Part shown: positions 28,850 through 40,800 of the stretch, in pieces
Numbering within the stretch: the first letter of the stretch is position 1
Layout: each line of letters begins with the position of its first letter
Origin: Trematomus loennbergii
Lineage: Eukaryota > Chordata > Actinopteri > Perciformes > Nototheniidae
Assembly (NCBI GenBank): GCA_012861695.1
Contig: JAAOOA010000060.1
Coordinates: 17,522,472-17,586,471, forward strand
Direction: 5' to 3'
DNA length: 64,000 bases
The notes under the pieces: model-generated
Told to the model about the DNA's origin: nothing
Database searches by the model: none
What the model saw: the letters and a program-made list of their open reading frames with translations, nothing else
Made by a program: the position numbers and the translations under genes

Positions 28850-31704
28850 ATCTAAATCCACCAGATTGTCTGAGCCTGAACCCCTATACCTGTCAAGCTG
28901 CAAGCTTTTGCATTTTCACTTTTTTAACAAATGACTGAACTGTTCCTGTCTGCCTGGACGTCTTGATTTGCTTCCTCCACCACCTACCTGACATGAATAC
29001 ATAAAAAAGGAGCTAGCTGAATAGAAGAACTAACCTTTGAAAGACCATTCCAATTAAACACAAAGTGAAATTATGTCACATTTAATTGTATTTAACTGCT
29101 TGACTGCGGTATGTTATCACTAGCTAAAACAGACAATGAACATGTAACTGCAGCTCTAACTGGGAATATCTGTTAGTCCAGCTTTTGTCACTTAAATCAA
29201 AATGTAAAGACTCCAGTTTGAGTTTCTTTTTTGTAGACCATCTTCTCTGCAGGTTAATGCATTGTCTCTTTGCATATGAAGTCATGCAAGCTTGCAAAGA
29301 TATTTATCTCAATTTGAAACATGTTCAATCTTTTGGATACAGTAGGACATGTCTTTGCCTAAAATGTATCTTAGAACAAATTCAGATGTACAACTTTTCA
29401 TTGAATTTATGTGCAATCATCACTCAAAGATGTCACGTTTTGTGCATGAATACAACTTAAAGGTGTGCTAACACCTGAAACAAAAAGAATGTGACATTGG
29501 GATTTTATTCATTTGTTATCAGAATTATTAAACCTTATTCTGTCGACATGCACCGCTGCTTCTCAGCCCTGACTCCCTGAGGTCCTGATTCAAAAACTGT
29601 TACATTGAAAAGCATTAAATAATGACGTGATGTGCTCAGAAACTCAGAACTTCAACTGTGACACCTGTACTGTATGTTGAAGGAAAATATAATGAGTAAA
29701 ATGAAGTAACAACCAACTCCAAGTCATTCTGAGTTTCCACATGACCTGTATGATGATTTACTTTTACAGAAATGCAATGACACCTACTCTCAAAGATGCA
29801 GTCTTTTAGTTTTTTAGCACAATGTCCCTGTAAAAGAGTAGATAATCAGTGACAAGCTAAAAATGGTTTGGCTTTTGAAGCTAATTATTGGAGTATTCTT
29901 GCTGTTGTTAGTGTGTATCCTCATATGGCATTTATTGTAAATCGCATTCGATAAAATGCTCCCTCTAAATGTTATTGATTGTAAAAAAAAAGGTCAACTG
30001 ATAAATTCATAGAGCTCTGTTCACGGTACCTAGTCTTAAATCAATAATGCAATCATTGTAGACAAATACTTGTCAAAAACTTGGTTGATGTTTTCTTTAG
30101 TAATGTCGTTTTGGGCCAAGTATAATACCAATGCTGAAGGACTATATTAAGAACCAGCAGATCAATGGAATAGTTTTTGTTCCTTTGCCAAATGACAGAA
30201 TGACAATGATTAATGAAAAACTGTTGACATTGTAGCTAATGACATTAATAGTTGCTTGCTTATTTTCTCACTTGCTACAACAATGACAGTAATTTCTGCT
30301 TAAAATCAAGTATCACCAAACCTGCCATTTGCAAAACATTGATTAATGTACCTTAAAAACATTTTCTTTTACAAAACAATCTAACATTATGATGACTTCA
30401 ATTGCAAGTATAATAAGTGTAAATGGGTGTAAGCGATGCAGAAAAGAATATGATGTGTGAAGAACCTCAAACATTATCTTCAGCCTACTGATTTTACCCT
30501 GCAACCCTGCAACAACAAAAAAAACTGATTTTAATGACATGTATAATGTCAAAAGCTTCCACATAATTGTATTTGGTTATTGAAAGCCTTTATTTAAGTC
30601 ACGTTTCAATGTTCATAGCAATTTGAAAAACATTGATTAATAAACCTTTTAAATCATCTTTTTTACATAACAGTATAACGTATTATGATGACTTCCATTG
30701 CAAGTATTATAAGTGTTCATTTGTGTCCGCGGTGCAGAGAAAATATGATATGTAAATAACCTGAGTGCTGTTTCTTCATATGACCTCAAACATTATCTTC
30801 CGCCTACTGATTTTATCCTACACTTGTTTGTGCCTCGTTTTTCATGCCTGACATTTTATTAGAAAACATGAACACAATGCTAACACGATTTACCATCTTC
30901 ATGTAACAGTACTTGTTAATGAAAAGGTTAACAAAATGAAAAATGTCGCTTTATTATGTGGCATTTAGAAAATCATGCAGTTATATAACACGTCCTTCTG
31001 CAAATTAATGAGATTGGAGAGCGTTTGATTTAATGCACCATGTAGTGATTTCATCTCAATGGCATTTATCAACTAAGATCTCAAAAGATGTTTAACCGTG
31101 AATGCTATTGAGAAAACTTTGTTGTGTTTGTGCTTGTAATGAAAATGAAACATGCCTGGATATGATAGAGGATTCTTAGAAAAGTAAAGAAAACACGTAC
31201 TGTATTAGTATTATTGCTGCGTGGGTTTGTCTATCTACAGGCATGATATATCAAAGTGTCTATCTGTATATTGGAGTTCTCACTGATGAAATTAATCATG
31301 GCACAATATAAATTATTTCATTTTCATTTCATTTAATCGTTTATTTGAAGAGGGACAGTGCAAGAAGATAGATTGCCCCTGCTTCTCAGAGCCATTTTCT
31401 CTAGTTTTAGGTGATTCATCATTGCTCCAACTCCCTGACTTGGAAGAAACTTCCCCAATGCAATTATCAGTTAAAAAATATTTAACTGATTCAGAAAATG
31501 TATTATTCCTTTACATTAAAAAAGATACATAAGGAGAAAACTACAAGTGTACGTACATTTCAAATGTGTTGGCTGAAATGGAAAATGACAGCCACTTAAT
31601 AATTTTCCTTCTACCCTACTTCTATCCACTTTTACTTTTAGACTCTGGATCAATTATTGATTACAAACTACACAGAGATTTAAACTCAAACCATTTGTGT
31701 TGTA
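28850..31704. other. AT-rich non-coding stretch holding a diverged duplication
   Basis: No gene is supported. The region contains the local duplication at 30325-30824. 31317-31385 (GTTTATTTGAAGAGGGACAG) resembles a common fish interspersed-repeat end but is too short and decayed to classify. Confidence 0.5.
30325..30824. repeat. Diverged tandem duplication, about 300 bp period
   Basis: Copy A (about 30331-30500) and copy B (about 30625-30822) share AAACATTGATTAAT, ATTATGATGACTTC(A/C)ATTGC, AAGTAT(A/T)ATAAGTGT, GATGTGTGAA/GATATGTAAA and CTCAAACATTATCTTC(A/C)GCC followed by TACTGATTTTA. Copy B has about 25 extra bp before the last block. There is no coding potential and no terminal repeats. 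Confidence 0.8.
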
Positions 31705-31707
31705 TTA

Positions 31708-32764
31708 TGGCGCATTTCCACTACACGGCCTCGCTCGGTATGGCTAGGCCTCGTTAGGCCTTGTTAGGACTGGCTCACTTTATGGCGCATTTCCATTACA
31801 GTTTAGGAACTGGGGTAGTATCTATAGTAACGCAGTGTAGGCGGAGCCGTGACTTCATCTTCAATGAGAACCCAGAAAAACAACATCAGCCGTTAGCTGT
31901 TAGCACTCAAGCTCACAGCTCCTCATATCTGTTCAGAAACTCGACAAAAGTTAAACAAGTACAAACCACAGACTGTCTGTGTCATGGCGAATGCAGTCGC
32001 TGGTTTATTTATGTCTGTATAGGCCGTTGTTGTGAGTGTGGACGGTCCGAGCATATACTGCGTTAGCTTAGCCGATCTCCATTTAGACAACATGCATTTT
32101 AAAAGGTTTTTCGCCTGCCGTCTGTCTGCAGACTTGTCAAAGCATTAATTCATAGTTTTTTACTAACCAGTAAGGCAAGGCAAGGCAAGGCAAGTTTATT
32201 TATATAGCACCTTTCAACACAAGGCAATTCAAAGTGCTTTACAAAAATGGAAGACATTAAGAAAATGGCATTTAAAATCAGTCATTAAAAATAAAAGATA
32301 ATAAAATAAACATTAAAGAAAAAATACATGGTTAAAGGTACAGTGCAGTTTAAGATATGAATAGTTCAATTAAAAGCAGCGGCAAAAAGAAAAGTCTTCA
32401 GCCTGGATTTAAAAGTAGTAAGAGTTGCAGCGGACCTGCAGGTTTCTGGTATCAGGTTTCTGGTATCAGTATGTTGTTACTTCGGCATCATTTTGAAACA
32501 TGTATTACAATTAAATCACGGTAAAATATGTTCATCTTGTTGTAGTTGTAGCCCCCTTGCCAGCGATTCTCTCTCTAGTTTATCATACTCAGCCCGACTC
32601 AGCCTGGTTGTTGGCCCGGAAAGAACCTCGATTTTATGGGCCATAAAAACTGTGAAATAGTACCCGCTAGCCGGTACTACGCCAAGTGGAAACGCAACCA
32701 AAAACGGGCCCCGCACGGCTCGGCACGCTTAAAGCGAGCTCCGCGCTGTAGTGGAAATGTGCCA
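31708..32764. mobile_element. PIF/Harbinger-like non-autonomous element, TTA target duplication
   Basis: The left end TGGCGCATTTCCACTACA (31708-31725) matches the inverse of the right end TGTAGTGGAAATGTGCCA... with small changes (element ends at 32764). TTA flanks both sides (31705-31707 and 32765-32767). A second copy of the left terminus, TGGCGCATTTCCATTACAG, begins at 31783, also after TTA. No transposase was recognised. A younger interspersed repeat is inserted at about 32171-32470. Confidence 0.75.
32171..32470. repeat. Interspersed repeat with AAGGC-type short tandem head
   Basis: (AAGGC)n at about 32172-32193 is followed by GTTTATTTATATAGCACC, CAAGGCAATTCAAAGTGC, and later AAAAGTCTTCAGCCTGG with GCGGACCTGCAG. 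This is a common fish interspersed repeat by its wording; I cannot assign its class. It sits inside the Harbinger-like element. Confidence 0.6.
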
Positions 32765-32767
32765 TTA

Positions 32768-33627
32768 CTGTGTCGTTCATCACCTCAAGCCTCGGGGCTT
32801 CTAGATTCAAGAGCTCTGTTGGGAACTAACTTTGGTAATAAACAGACCAAAAAAGGGAAAGTGCTTGTCCTACACATTGTGCTATGAGAAAAATGTTGAG
32901 AAGTGCAACTGAAGGCCACTTTTCTAGGGACACCGTTCGAGGTGATTGTTTGTCTGTGTCTTTGTATATGTAGGATAATGCTCCAAAGGACAGACTTAAC
33001 AAATCACTGCAGTAGTAATAAACTCCAGTAACAGCACCCTGGGCTGACGTAGGCCCTTTGTGCATCCCTCTGCATTGTGGTTGTCTGTCAAAAGCTGTCG
33101 TAATCTGACATTTTATTCAGTTTGAAGCCTATTTCTTTACAAACACTTGTTAGATTTAAGTTTTTAAAGTTAAACTTTAACAGGATGAAGGATTTAAGTC
33201 ATCAGACGTCTATATCTTATAAAAACAGCAGAGCAAACGTTAGCCTTTAGCTTGTAGCCCCTTTGTCCTGTTACACAGTTGGCAAATACTTAGTCTAAAT
33301 GTGAAACTGCTTGTGTTTTTTCTATTTTTAATATTAGGCTCCAATGATTCACTCCCGCATCAAAACTGCCTTTTGTGATGGTTTTGAATGAGAGCTTCCT
33401 AGTGACAGAAACATAATGTTAAATATGTTCTGATGCTGTGAAAGGTTTGTTTGAATTAATAATACTTTGAAAGATTGTTCCTTTTTGGCTTTGCACCTAA
33501 AATCTGTATTACTTTCTAATCTTGTTCAATTTAGGGAAACTTGGCCCAGCCGGTCTTTGATTGATGAGCTTTGTTTAGTGATTCGACAAAAGCCTGAACT
33601 GCCTGGGAGGCAATTTCTAAGAGCTTA
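32768..33627. other. Non-coding stretch, nothing recognised
   Basis: No gene or repeat was supported between the two mobile elements. Confidence 0.5.
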
Positions 33628-34600
33628 AAGTGGACCTATCATGCTATATTTAAATGATATATTGTAGGGCCATACCTATATAAGGTATATTTATACGTTT
33701 CTGTTTTCAAAATACCAAACAGATCATGCATTTTAGCCATGCCTCATTTCGCTCTATGTGCTGTTTGCTGTCTACGGGTCTGATTCTGCTGACCACGCCC
33801 CCCTGCAGGAGAGGGGAGCCGTGCTCTGATCAGCTGCTGGGCTGTCAGAAGAGGGGGAGAAAAAGAGATCTCCGTCCTCCGTGTTTTATTATATAGAGTC
33901 TTTATTCATTTGTTTTAAAGCTCAATAAATAACAAAGAAGACCTTTGACCGGCACTTTTCTAGTTTTGTCCAGAAGATTTCAACTTTAACAGACATCTTG
34001 ACCGGCGAAAGAAACTGAAACTGAAACTCTGCCGCACGGTCCCCTCGTTCCTTGGAAGAGGCGGAGAGTGGGTGTTTGTCATCTGCTGGTGGACTAACCG
34101 GAAGGGAATTACAGTGCTTGCCTCGACGGGAAGGGATTGCATTGAATTAAAGCAGCGGGAGCAAATGCTTGCCTCGGGGAGGGAGAAAAAAAGCCACAGC
34201 GGAGAATAAACAGAAGGGTAACCATGGTAACTATGGGCGGGAAGTCTTCTTCGCTGCTTTTGTGGCAGACTACAGCGCCACTTACAGGCCTGGCATATGT
34301 ACTACAGCGTCTCCAGCGCTTTCGAGCGGCAATGGCCGGCCGTGGCCCAACCCCACATTCCCCTGATAGGTGGAGAGTTGGCCCAATAGCCGTAGCGCCA
34401 CTTCTGTGACGACATAGAAGTGTTCAAATCTGGATCAGTCTGTATCAGATCCGTTGCAGCCCCTTTTTTAGAGATTTGGGTATGGAGGAAAATAGAGAGG
34501 GTTGTGTTTTCTGACACTTGGTGAGTTCCCTGGAACACCGGGGACACATATTCATGTATGAAAGACGTACAAAAGTGCATTTTGCATGATAGGTCCCCTT
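33628..34600. mobile_element. TA-flanked non-autonomous DNA transposon, 973 bp
   Basis: The left end AAGTGGACCTATCATGC (33628-33644) matches the inverse of the right end GCATGATAGGTCCCCTT (34584-34600) with one mismatch. TA flanks both sides (33626-33627 and 34601-34602). It has no recognisable protein. It contains an ISRE-like array at about 34007-34028. End layout (TA|AAG...) resembles the element at 15313 and the MITEs at 20767 and 63479. Confidence 0.85.
34007..34028 (+). promoter_or_regulatory. ISRE/IRF-like motif inside transposon
   Basis: The GAAA half-site occurs in four successive units, ending GAAACTGAAACTGAAACT, which fits the interferon-stimulated response element consensus (GAAANNGAAACT). 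Whether it is active is unknown; only the sequence match is seen. Confidence 0.45.
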
Positions 34601-34602
34601 TA

Positions 34603-37301
34603 AGTATACTTCAGAAGCTGTGAAGCTCTTGTTAACTTTTTTGAGGATTTTGCTGTGTTTTTGTTTGTTCGAAATGAGCCCGTTATCTCAACTTTTAATG
34701 CAGTTTAAGTACAAAATAAAACAGAATCTGAAACAACCTGATGAGAACTGTTTACTATGCTCATGCTTTGCAATTAAAATATAGATTTCAGGTGTAGCAT
34801 AATTTCTTCTTATGTGCCATAGTCAATAGGACCAAAGGCTTGGTCAGTTTTATGTCTCAGTTTATTCCAGATATGGTGGTACTCTCTACCGACAGCTGCT
34901 GACTAATCTTTTGCAAACTGTTACAAAGAAAGAGCCGAAGGAGACTGTCCTCCAAGGAAAAATTCAAATAAAAAGTTATTGGTGATAACTTGCACAGACA
35001 AATTATGTTGCTGAGGGGTCAAATCAGAAGACACCTCTATTTATTTTCCACAGGACATGGACACACTTTGTTTTTTGTTGTTTTATTAGGAGGACTTTCT
35101 AAGCCAAATACATTACATGACTAAGTGGAAAAGAGCCACAGACTATTATTCTGCCATTGTCAGTCCCTCAACAGAATCAACTCAACTCAAAAGAAGGTTA
35201 ACTTATTCATATTTGTGTTAGAGAAATAAAAGCATAGTTGTGAAGTCCTGCAAATGTCATGAAGAACCTGGAGTTGGGTGATTGGCTTTCAAACTATTTA
35301 AAATGCGGGAAATTGAGCCAATATGGTGTTTATATATGGACGGTTTTTCATAACACGATAAAGCCTTTCAGGGGAAACTGCATCGACAAAAGCCCCTGTG
35401 AGTGCAAATGAGGTAAACATCGAAAGAATCATTAATTCATCATTCATCTAGTAGGGAGAATATCTTAATATATGGACTCTATAGTCGCACCCTTCATAGT
35501 GTCACATGCTTAGTCAGCACTACTGTCTCTGGGTTCATCAATCTGTGGGGTCAAAAATCCATCCAAATTATGTAAGGTCTGTAATGTCATCAAAAAAGGT
35601 TAGCGCAATATTTGGATTGATTTTATGCTGGATGCAATACAGAATCTCTTAAATAAAACAGCAAGGGAGGCTCCTGCATTTTGTTTATATATGATATATT
35701 TATAGTTTAACGTATGTGTCTAGTCGAACCTTATTGATCAAATCCATGGACCTAATTCCTTCACTTTTATTTCAACAGGTGTCAGTTTGAGAGTGAGTTG
35801 TTGTCCGGCAGAGGCAAACTTTTTGTGACCTTGTTGACCTCATCAGCCTCACCTCCCAGGGCAAAAGAGCGCCGTTCTCTTTCTTTCATCTTCATTATTA
35901 GCAGGGCTTGTGATGCGGATTGTTCTTGGCAAACCAGTGAAAGGTCGTAGAGGAGTATGACACTGTCAGGGCCCAGATGTGATCCGGAGGCATTGTGCGG
36001 CGCTGGGTTGTCAAGATAAAAATGTGTTGGGCTGTTAGGAACACGTCTAATATGAATTGGACGTCAGTGGTTAATTAAATGCCAGCTCTTTCCATTTTCT
36101 CTGTGATTCCTGAAAGGACTGAAGGAGTTGAATAGGAGTACATCTGATGAATCAGGAGCTGCCAATCAATAAACTGAGTCTGTGTTGTTTTGTCTTCCTG
36201 CTGCTTCTGAGACTGCTACAAAGAATCTGTATGAGATAGTTTACTTTTGTCTGGGAGTGGATGGTGCTTTCAAAACATTGATTTCCGTTTAACATGTTGG
36301 ATCAAACATATACTGTGTTCGACGGAATGATCTTTCCAGCCCACAGAAGCATTTCAATCAAGAGAGACGTATTTCTGAGTAAAAATATATTGTGCACAAG
36401 ATGATGAGAAATGTCCATAGTGATGGTGATGAGACCAAATTGTAATATCATATAATATAAAATGAAGTCGAGAGCAGAAGATCTGGAGTAGATGAAGAGT
36501 GGATTTCTGATGAGCTTAACCCGGGCACTGGATGTGAAAACAGGAGGTGACGGGGTGGAGGAGGGCTTCAGCAATATTACCTGAGATGACAGCTGACAGC
36601 AAAAGAAAGGAGAAGAGATTTAAAGTTTGTCAGCAGCACAATGATTGGCTGCTGGAGATTGAGGCAACACCTCGTTGGTTAACTAAAAAAGTGGATGCCC
36701 ATGATCAGCAGTTAGAGGAGTGAGTGAAAGACAATTGAGAATGAAATAAATGTCAAGGTAGTCTTTCAGATAGAATTAACGCTGAGCTTTAGTTTGGTGA
36801 ATGTGAAACATTGACAACCCTGTTGATTTTTTCAATAGACAAAAGTCAATCGTTTCCTTACCTAAACAAAGTTACTTCAGTTTAATAACCATTATGCTTT
36901 AGTTGCCATTGGCAAATCTGGGGGGAAACATTTGAAAACATTGTCCATGCATTTTGCATTTCATGTGCACCTATTAACTTTGCTTATTCATTAATTCAAA
37001 ACTATTTTATTATTATGTTGATATTCCAAAACATATCTTCAGACCGAGATGTAGGCTTTCAACAGCATCAAATTTGCATTTTATATATATATATATATAT
37101 ATACATATGGGTTTTACAGAACCATTAAACTGAAACTATTGATTCCTGAAACCCATCCTGTAACGGTTTAGACCTAAAGGTTAGAAGTTAACTTCTGCGA
37201 TATGTTGCTATAAAAAAATAGTTGTATTGACTGTTGTTGTTTTTATATTGATGTGCCCTTCTTCATAGTTAACAGCAGAAAAATAAAGAAAATCTCATTG
37301 A
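34603..37301. other. AT-rich non-coding stretch with a TA microsatellite
   Basis: No gene is supported. 37081-37102 is a (TA)n run. ORF 36302-36574 on the minus strand has no motifs. Confidence 0.5.
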
Positions 37302-37306
37302 GTTGC

Positions 37307-37831
37307 TGTTACGGCCCACCCTCTACTCCGCGGTAGTGGCTCGTGGGGAGACCCGCAACATAAAATAAAACACGCAAAAACAGGTAATTAGATACTGTGC
37401 GTTTATTCTTAAACAGCCGTTCGCTCACATGAGCGAAAACGGCACACAAAAAGAAAGGTCTGGAGGACTGGCCAAAATAAACAAAACAAGGAGGGAACCC
37501 GAGCCAGCCACACCACGGGCCGTAGGACCCAGAGCCCTAATGGAAACAAAATGAAGCCGCGAAAAAACTGGACTACCAGGTCCTCCAGGAAAAACATCAG
37601 CACAACTATCAAAACATGCAACAGCTCAAAAATGCACAAGAAGGTCTTCTCCAAGAAGAGTGTGTCTCTCGGCGTCAGGATCGGGGAGAGACCTCTTCTC
37701 CTCCAGCTTCTCCTTTTAAGTACCCAGCTGAATGGAATTAGGAACACCTGGGGAGGCGGAGCCAGGGGCGGACCAGGTGTACCTGCGTAGCAGAGAGACA
37801 GAGAAGACAACAAAGAGGGGAGCATGTAACA
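37307..37831 (-). mobile_element. Solo LTR, 525 bp, perfect 5 bp target duplication
   Basis: The element begins TGTTACGG and ends TGTAACA, so it has the TG...CA termini and a short inverted end repeat (TGTTAC/GTAACA). GTTGC flanks both sides exactly (37302-37306 and 37832-37836). No internal retroviral-type genes adjoin it, so it is a solo LTR left after recombination between two LTRs. On the minus strand there is a TTAAAAGG TATA-like box near 37715 and an AATAAA near 37403, giving the expected promoter then polyadenylation order. The family (Gypsy, BEL or ERV) cannot be set from one LTR. The minus-strand ORF at 37409-37864 is a by-product. Confidence 0.88.
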
Positions 37832-37836
37832 GTTGC

Positions 37837-40800
37837 TCTCACACGTTTGTACACCTCCACTCAACCGATAGGATAACCGACAAGGTCTGCCTAGTCTCCA
37901 ACTCTAACACATTTTTTAAAGACTCTGCTTGCTCTTCCATAAAGTAAACTCAAAATATTGATGATATAGTATATGCAACATATTGCTTATTAAAAGCAAC
38001 ACTGCAGTGAAATGGTCTGAATGCTACAGTTGCCACAATTATTAATAGCCTGGCTTCTGAAAAACAGACATCCCATTGTGCGGAAAAAAGAAAAAGAAAT
38101 CAGTGCGAAGGGTTCGGCATTGCAGAGGTAATTGTTTTTTGAATGACATTTTGGAGAAGTGCCATAAAGCGAAAGTCTATTGCAACTTCTTTGGTGATTG
38201 TTCTACAAGATCTCCATCCACATCTTTTTTCCTTGAGAGGAATGAAACCACAAAACCTAAGTGTGTGCCAATATTTCTATTTTAGAACGCCACTTAGGCC
38301 CAATGATGTCCACTCTTCTCTTTCCAATACCTACATTCATCACTTGACCTCGATGCACCCCTCCACAGGAGGACTGCTTGCAATGAGCTCTTTGCCTGTG
38401 ACGTCTTTTCATGTCATCAAAGTCTCTTTTTGCCACAGTTTGAAGAATCTACTAACAGACTAACAAGCTGACATGCGTTTTCAAGGGCAATCGCTGTGCT
38501 GGTGTGCATGGCAGGAACTGTTTTAGTGAGATCAATGTTGAGGGGCCTTTGACATATTTCACACATTGCTAAGATGTTGCTGTCAGGGCTTATTTAAAGA
38601 GGTCTGCCTCAGTCCACTGTCGTCATTCAGAGGTTGTTTTGTTGCCGGAATAATTGCCACTGCTGACATTGAGACCAGATCTATATTAACCTTTGTACTC
38701 TCCAGTACTTCTGAGAGTTGAGTTGGCGAGTTGGATGGCTGACGTATTACAATATATTCTCTAGTTACCTCTTCTAGACTGTTTCTCTTTATTGTACATT
38801 TTCCTCCACAGAGGCATTTAAAAGGGAGCTTTTGACACATGCTGCACTGCGCTTTGAAGATTTTTGTTTCTATTAACTCACCACGGCTCTATACTGTATA
38901 AGTGCAGCACAGAGATTTGACTACTGTCAAATTCACAGTTAAAAAGACATTTACACCACATGAGTTTAGAAGATATTTCGGAGTCAACATCTATAGTATA
39001 TTCTGTTTGCATCTGCTTTTCGTTCATAACATTATTATATGTTGGGTTTATTTCTACCTTTGGGTGCTAATTGAGTGTATTCAGGCAGGGACATTAGTAT
39101 TATCTTTGCCTTCTCAGATCAGGGACCAGGCATCCAGATAACTTAATACACATTTGTATCAAAAGCTGGTGAATTGTGACGGCTTGAATAAAAAGTGTTT
39201 GACTTCAGATGGATAAAAACATGCGTCTCTGTGACTGCTGGATATGTTATGGGAGAAACTGTTCAATCACATGTTTCTCAGCTTATTTTTATATTTGTCT
39301 GGCCTTTGGTGATCAATAAGTTCATACTGTATATGAGGCTCGAACAAACTGTTAAAATCTGAAAAACAGAACGTTATCTGTAGGGTGAACCATAACTATT
39401 TAGTTAAAAATGGTCTAATTCTAAATTTTGAAAATTGGATCGATACATGCATGTATGTATCTATCCCTGATGTAATGTACAGAGGACATCCTGGTCTTTC
39501 CAGTGATATGTCATTGGTTAAAATTGCATGCTGGGAAGTTCCTCTTTCTTTTCATCCAAAATGGCTGGCATACCAAAACAACATTTTATAGAAGCAGGAG
39601 GAGAAGTCAAATATTGTTGAATAATTGTAATTGTTACCATGAAAATCATATGTTCTTGTTTATTAACATGTGAGGAACTATATAATTAGTTCTGAAAGCA
39701 ATTAAATAATTCAAGTTTTAAAATAACAGCTCTTTTATAAATGTACATTCTAGTGGACGTCAGGACCATCTTCATGGACTTAATGACTCAATATTGTTGC
39801 AGGAGACAGAACTGAAGCAGACATTTTCTGTACCAGATAGTTAAGGGAGATTCAGATTTTGTGCTCTCAGATGATGAGAGAGATGAGGATTTCACTGGAT
39901 AGAAGAGGGTCAAGAAGAAGGGGGGAAAGATGCAGGAGGCTCCATGAGCGCACAGATACAGACAGAGAGACAGATAGGGACGAGCTGGAAAGACATGGCC
40001 CTCTGTGGGCCAAGAGTAGCACGTATTTCTTATTGTTGTTTTTATTTTAAGTGGAGCCATGAAAAATTAGAATTGCCTCAGGAATGCAAGCTTTGTTTCT
40101 ATGAGCATGGTCAAATGGAGACCACATCCATAAAGCTAGTCAAGATGACCCTACAGCCCATGCCGACTGGAGTCAATGAGGTACTTTTCGCAGTACATTG
40201 ACTACAAAGTCTTTGAAGATCTGGAAAGATTCACCAAAAACCAAACTAGTTTTTTGTGACCAAATAAACAGCAATGTTCAGATCAATTACTTATTCATGT
40301 TTTAAATAAAGGTGAATGTATTATTGTATTAATATCACTCTATAACCATAATACGTTACATAGTCTATCTGTTAATTTTGGCTGTCTTTTCAAACTAAAA
40401 TGGTCCCGACGTCCTCTACAGTGGACATACTGTAACATTTAAAAATTAAATTAAATTAAAAAAGTCTATATTGCAAGATGGTTTTTTAACCCTAAATAGT
40501 TAGGAAATCACAAAAAAAAGGAAATTGAAAGACACTTTTTTTCCTCGGGTCCCAGGAGGATATGGAATATGTATTTTTTTACGGTAAACGTGTTTTTTCA
40601 AGAAACTTGCTATTTGTATTTGTGGCTTTGCAATCAAATGAAGACTAACCCTTCTTACTTGCTGTTCAGTTTAACCTTATTTATGTTATGTTTTAAGAAC
40701 CTTAGGGAATGTGTAACCTGCCCTCATCACTATGGGGGAAGGTTTCCAAATATGGACATTATTTCCTCCCTGGGTGCCGCCTTTAAAGTGTGATTGTCAA

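Noticed and set aside
37409..37864. 151 aa minus-strand ORF
   Set aside because: Lies within the solo LTR and past its end; composition is Leu/Phe-rich with no motif.
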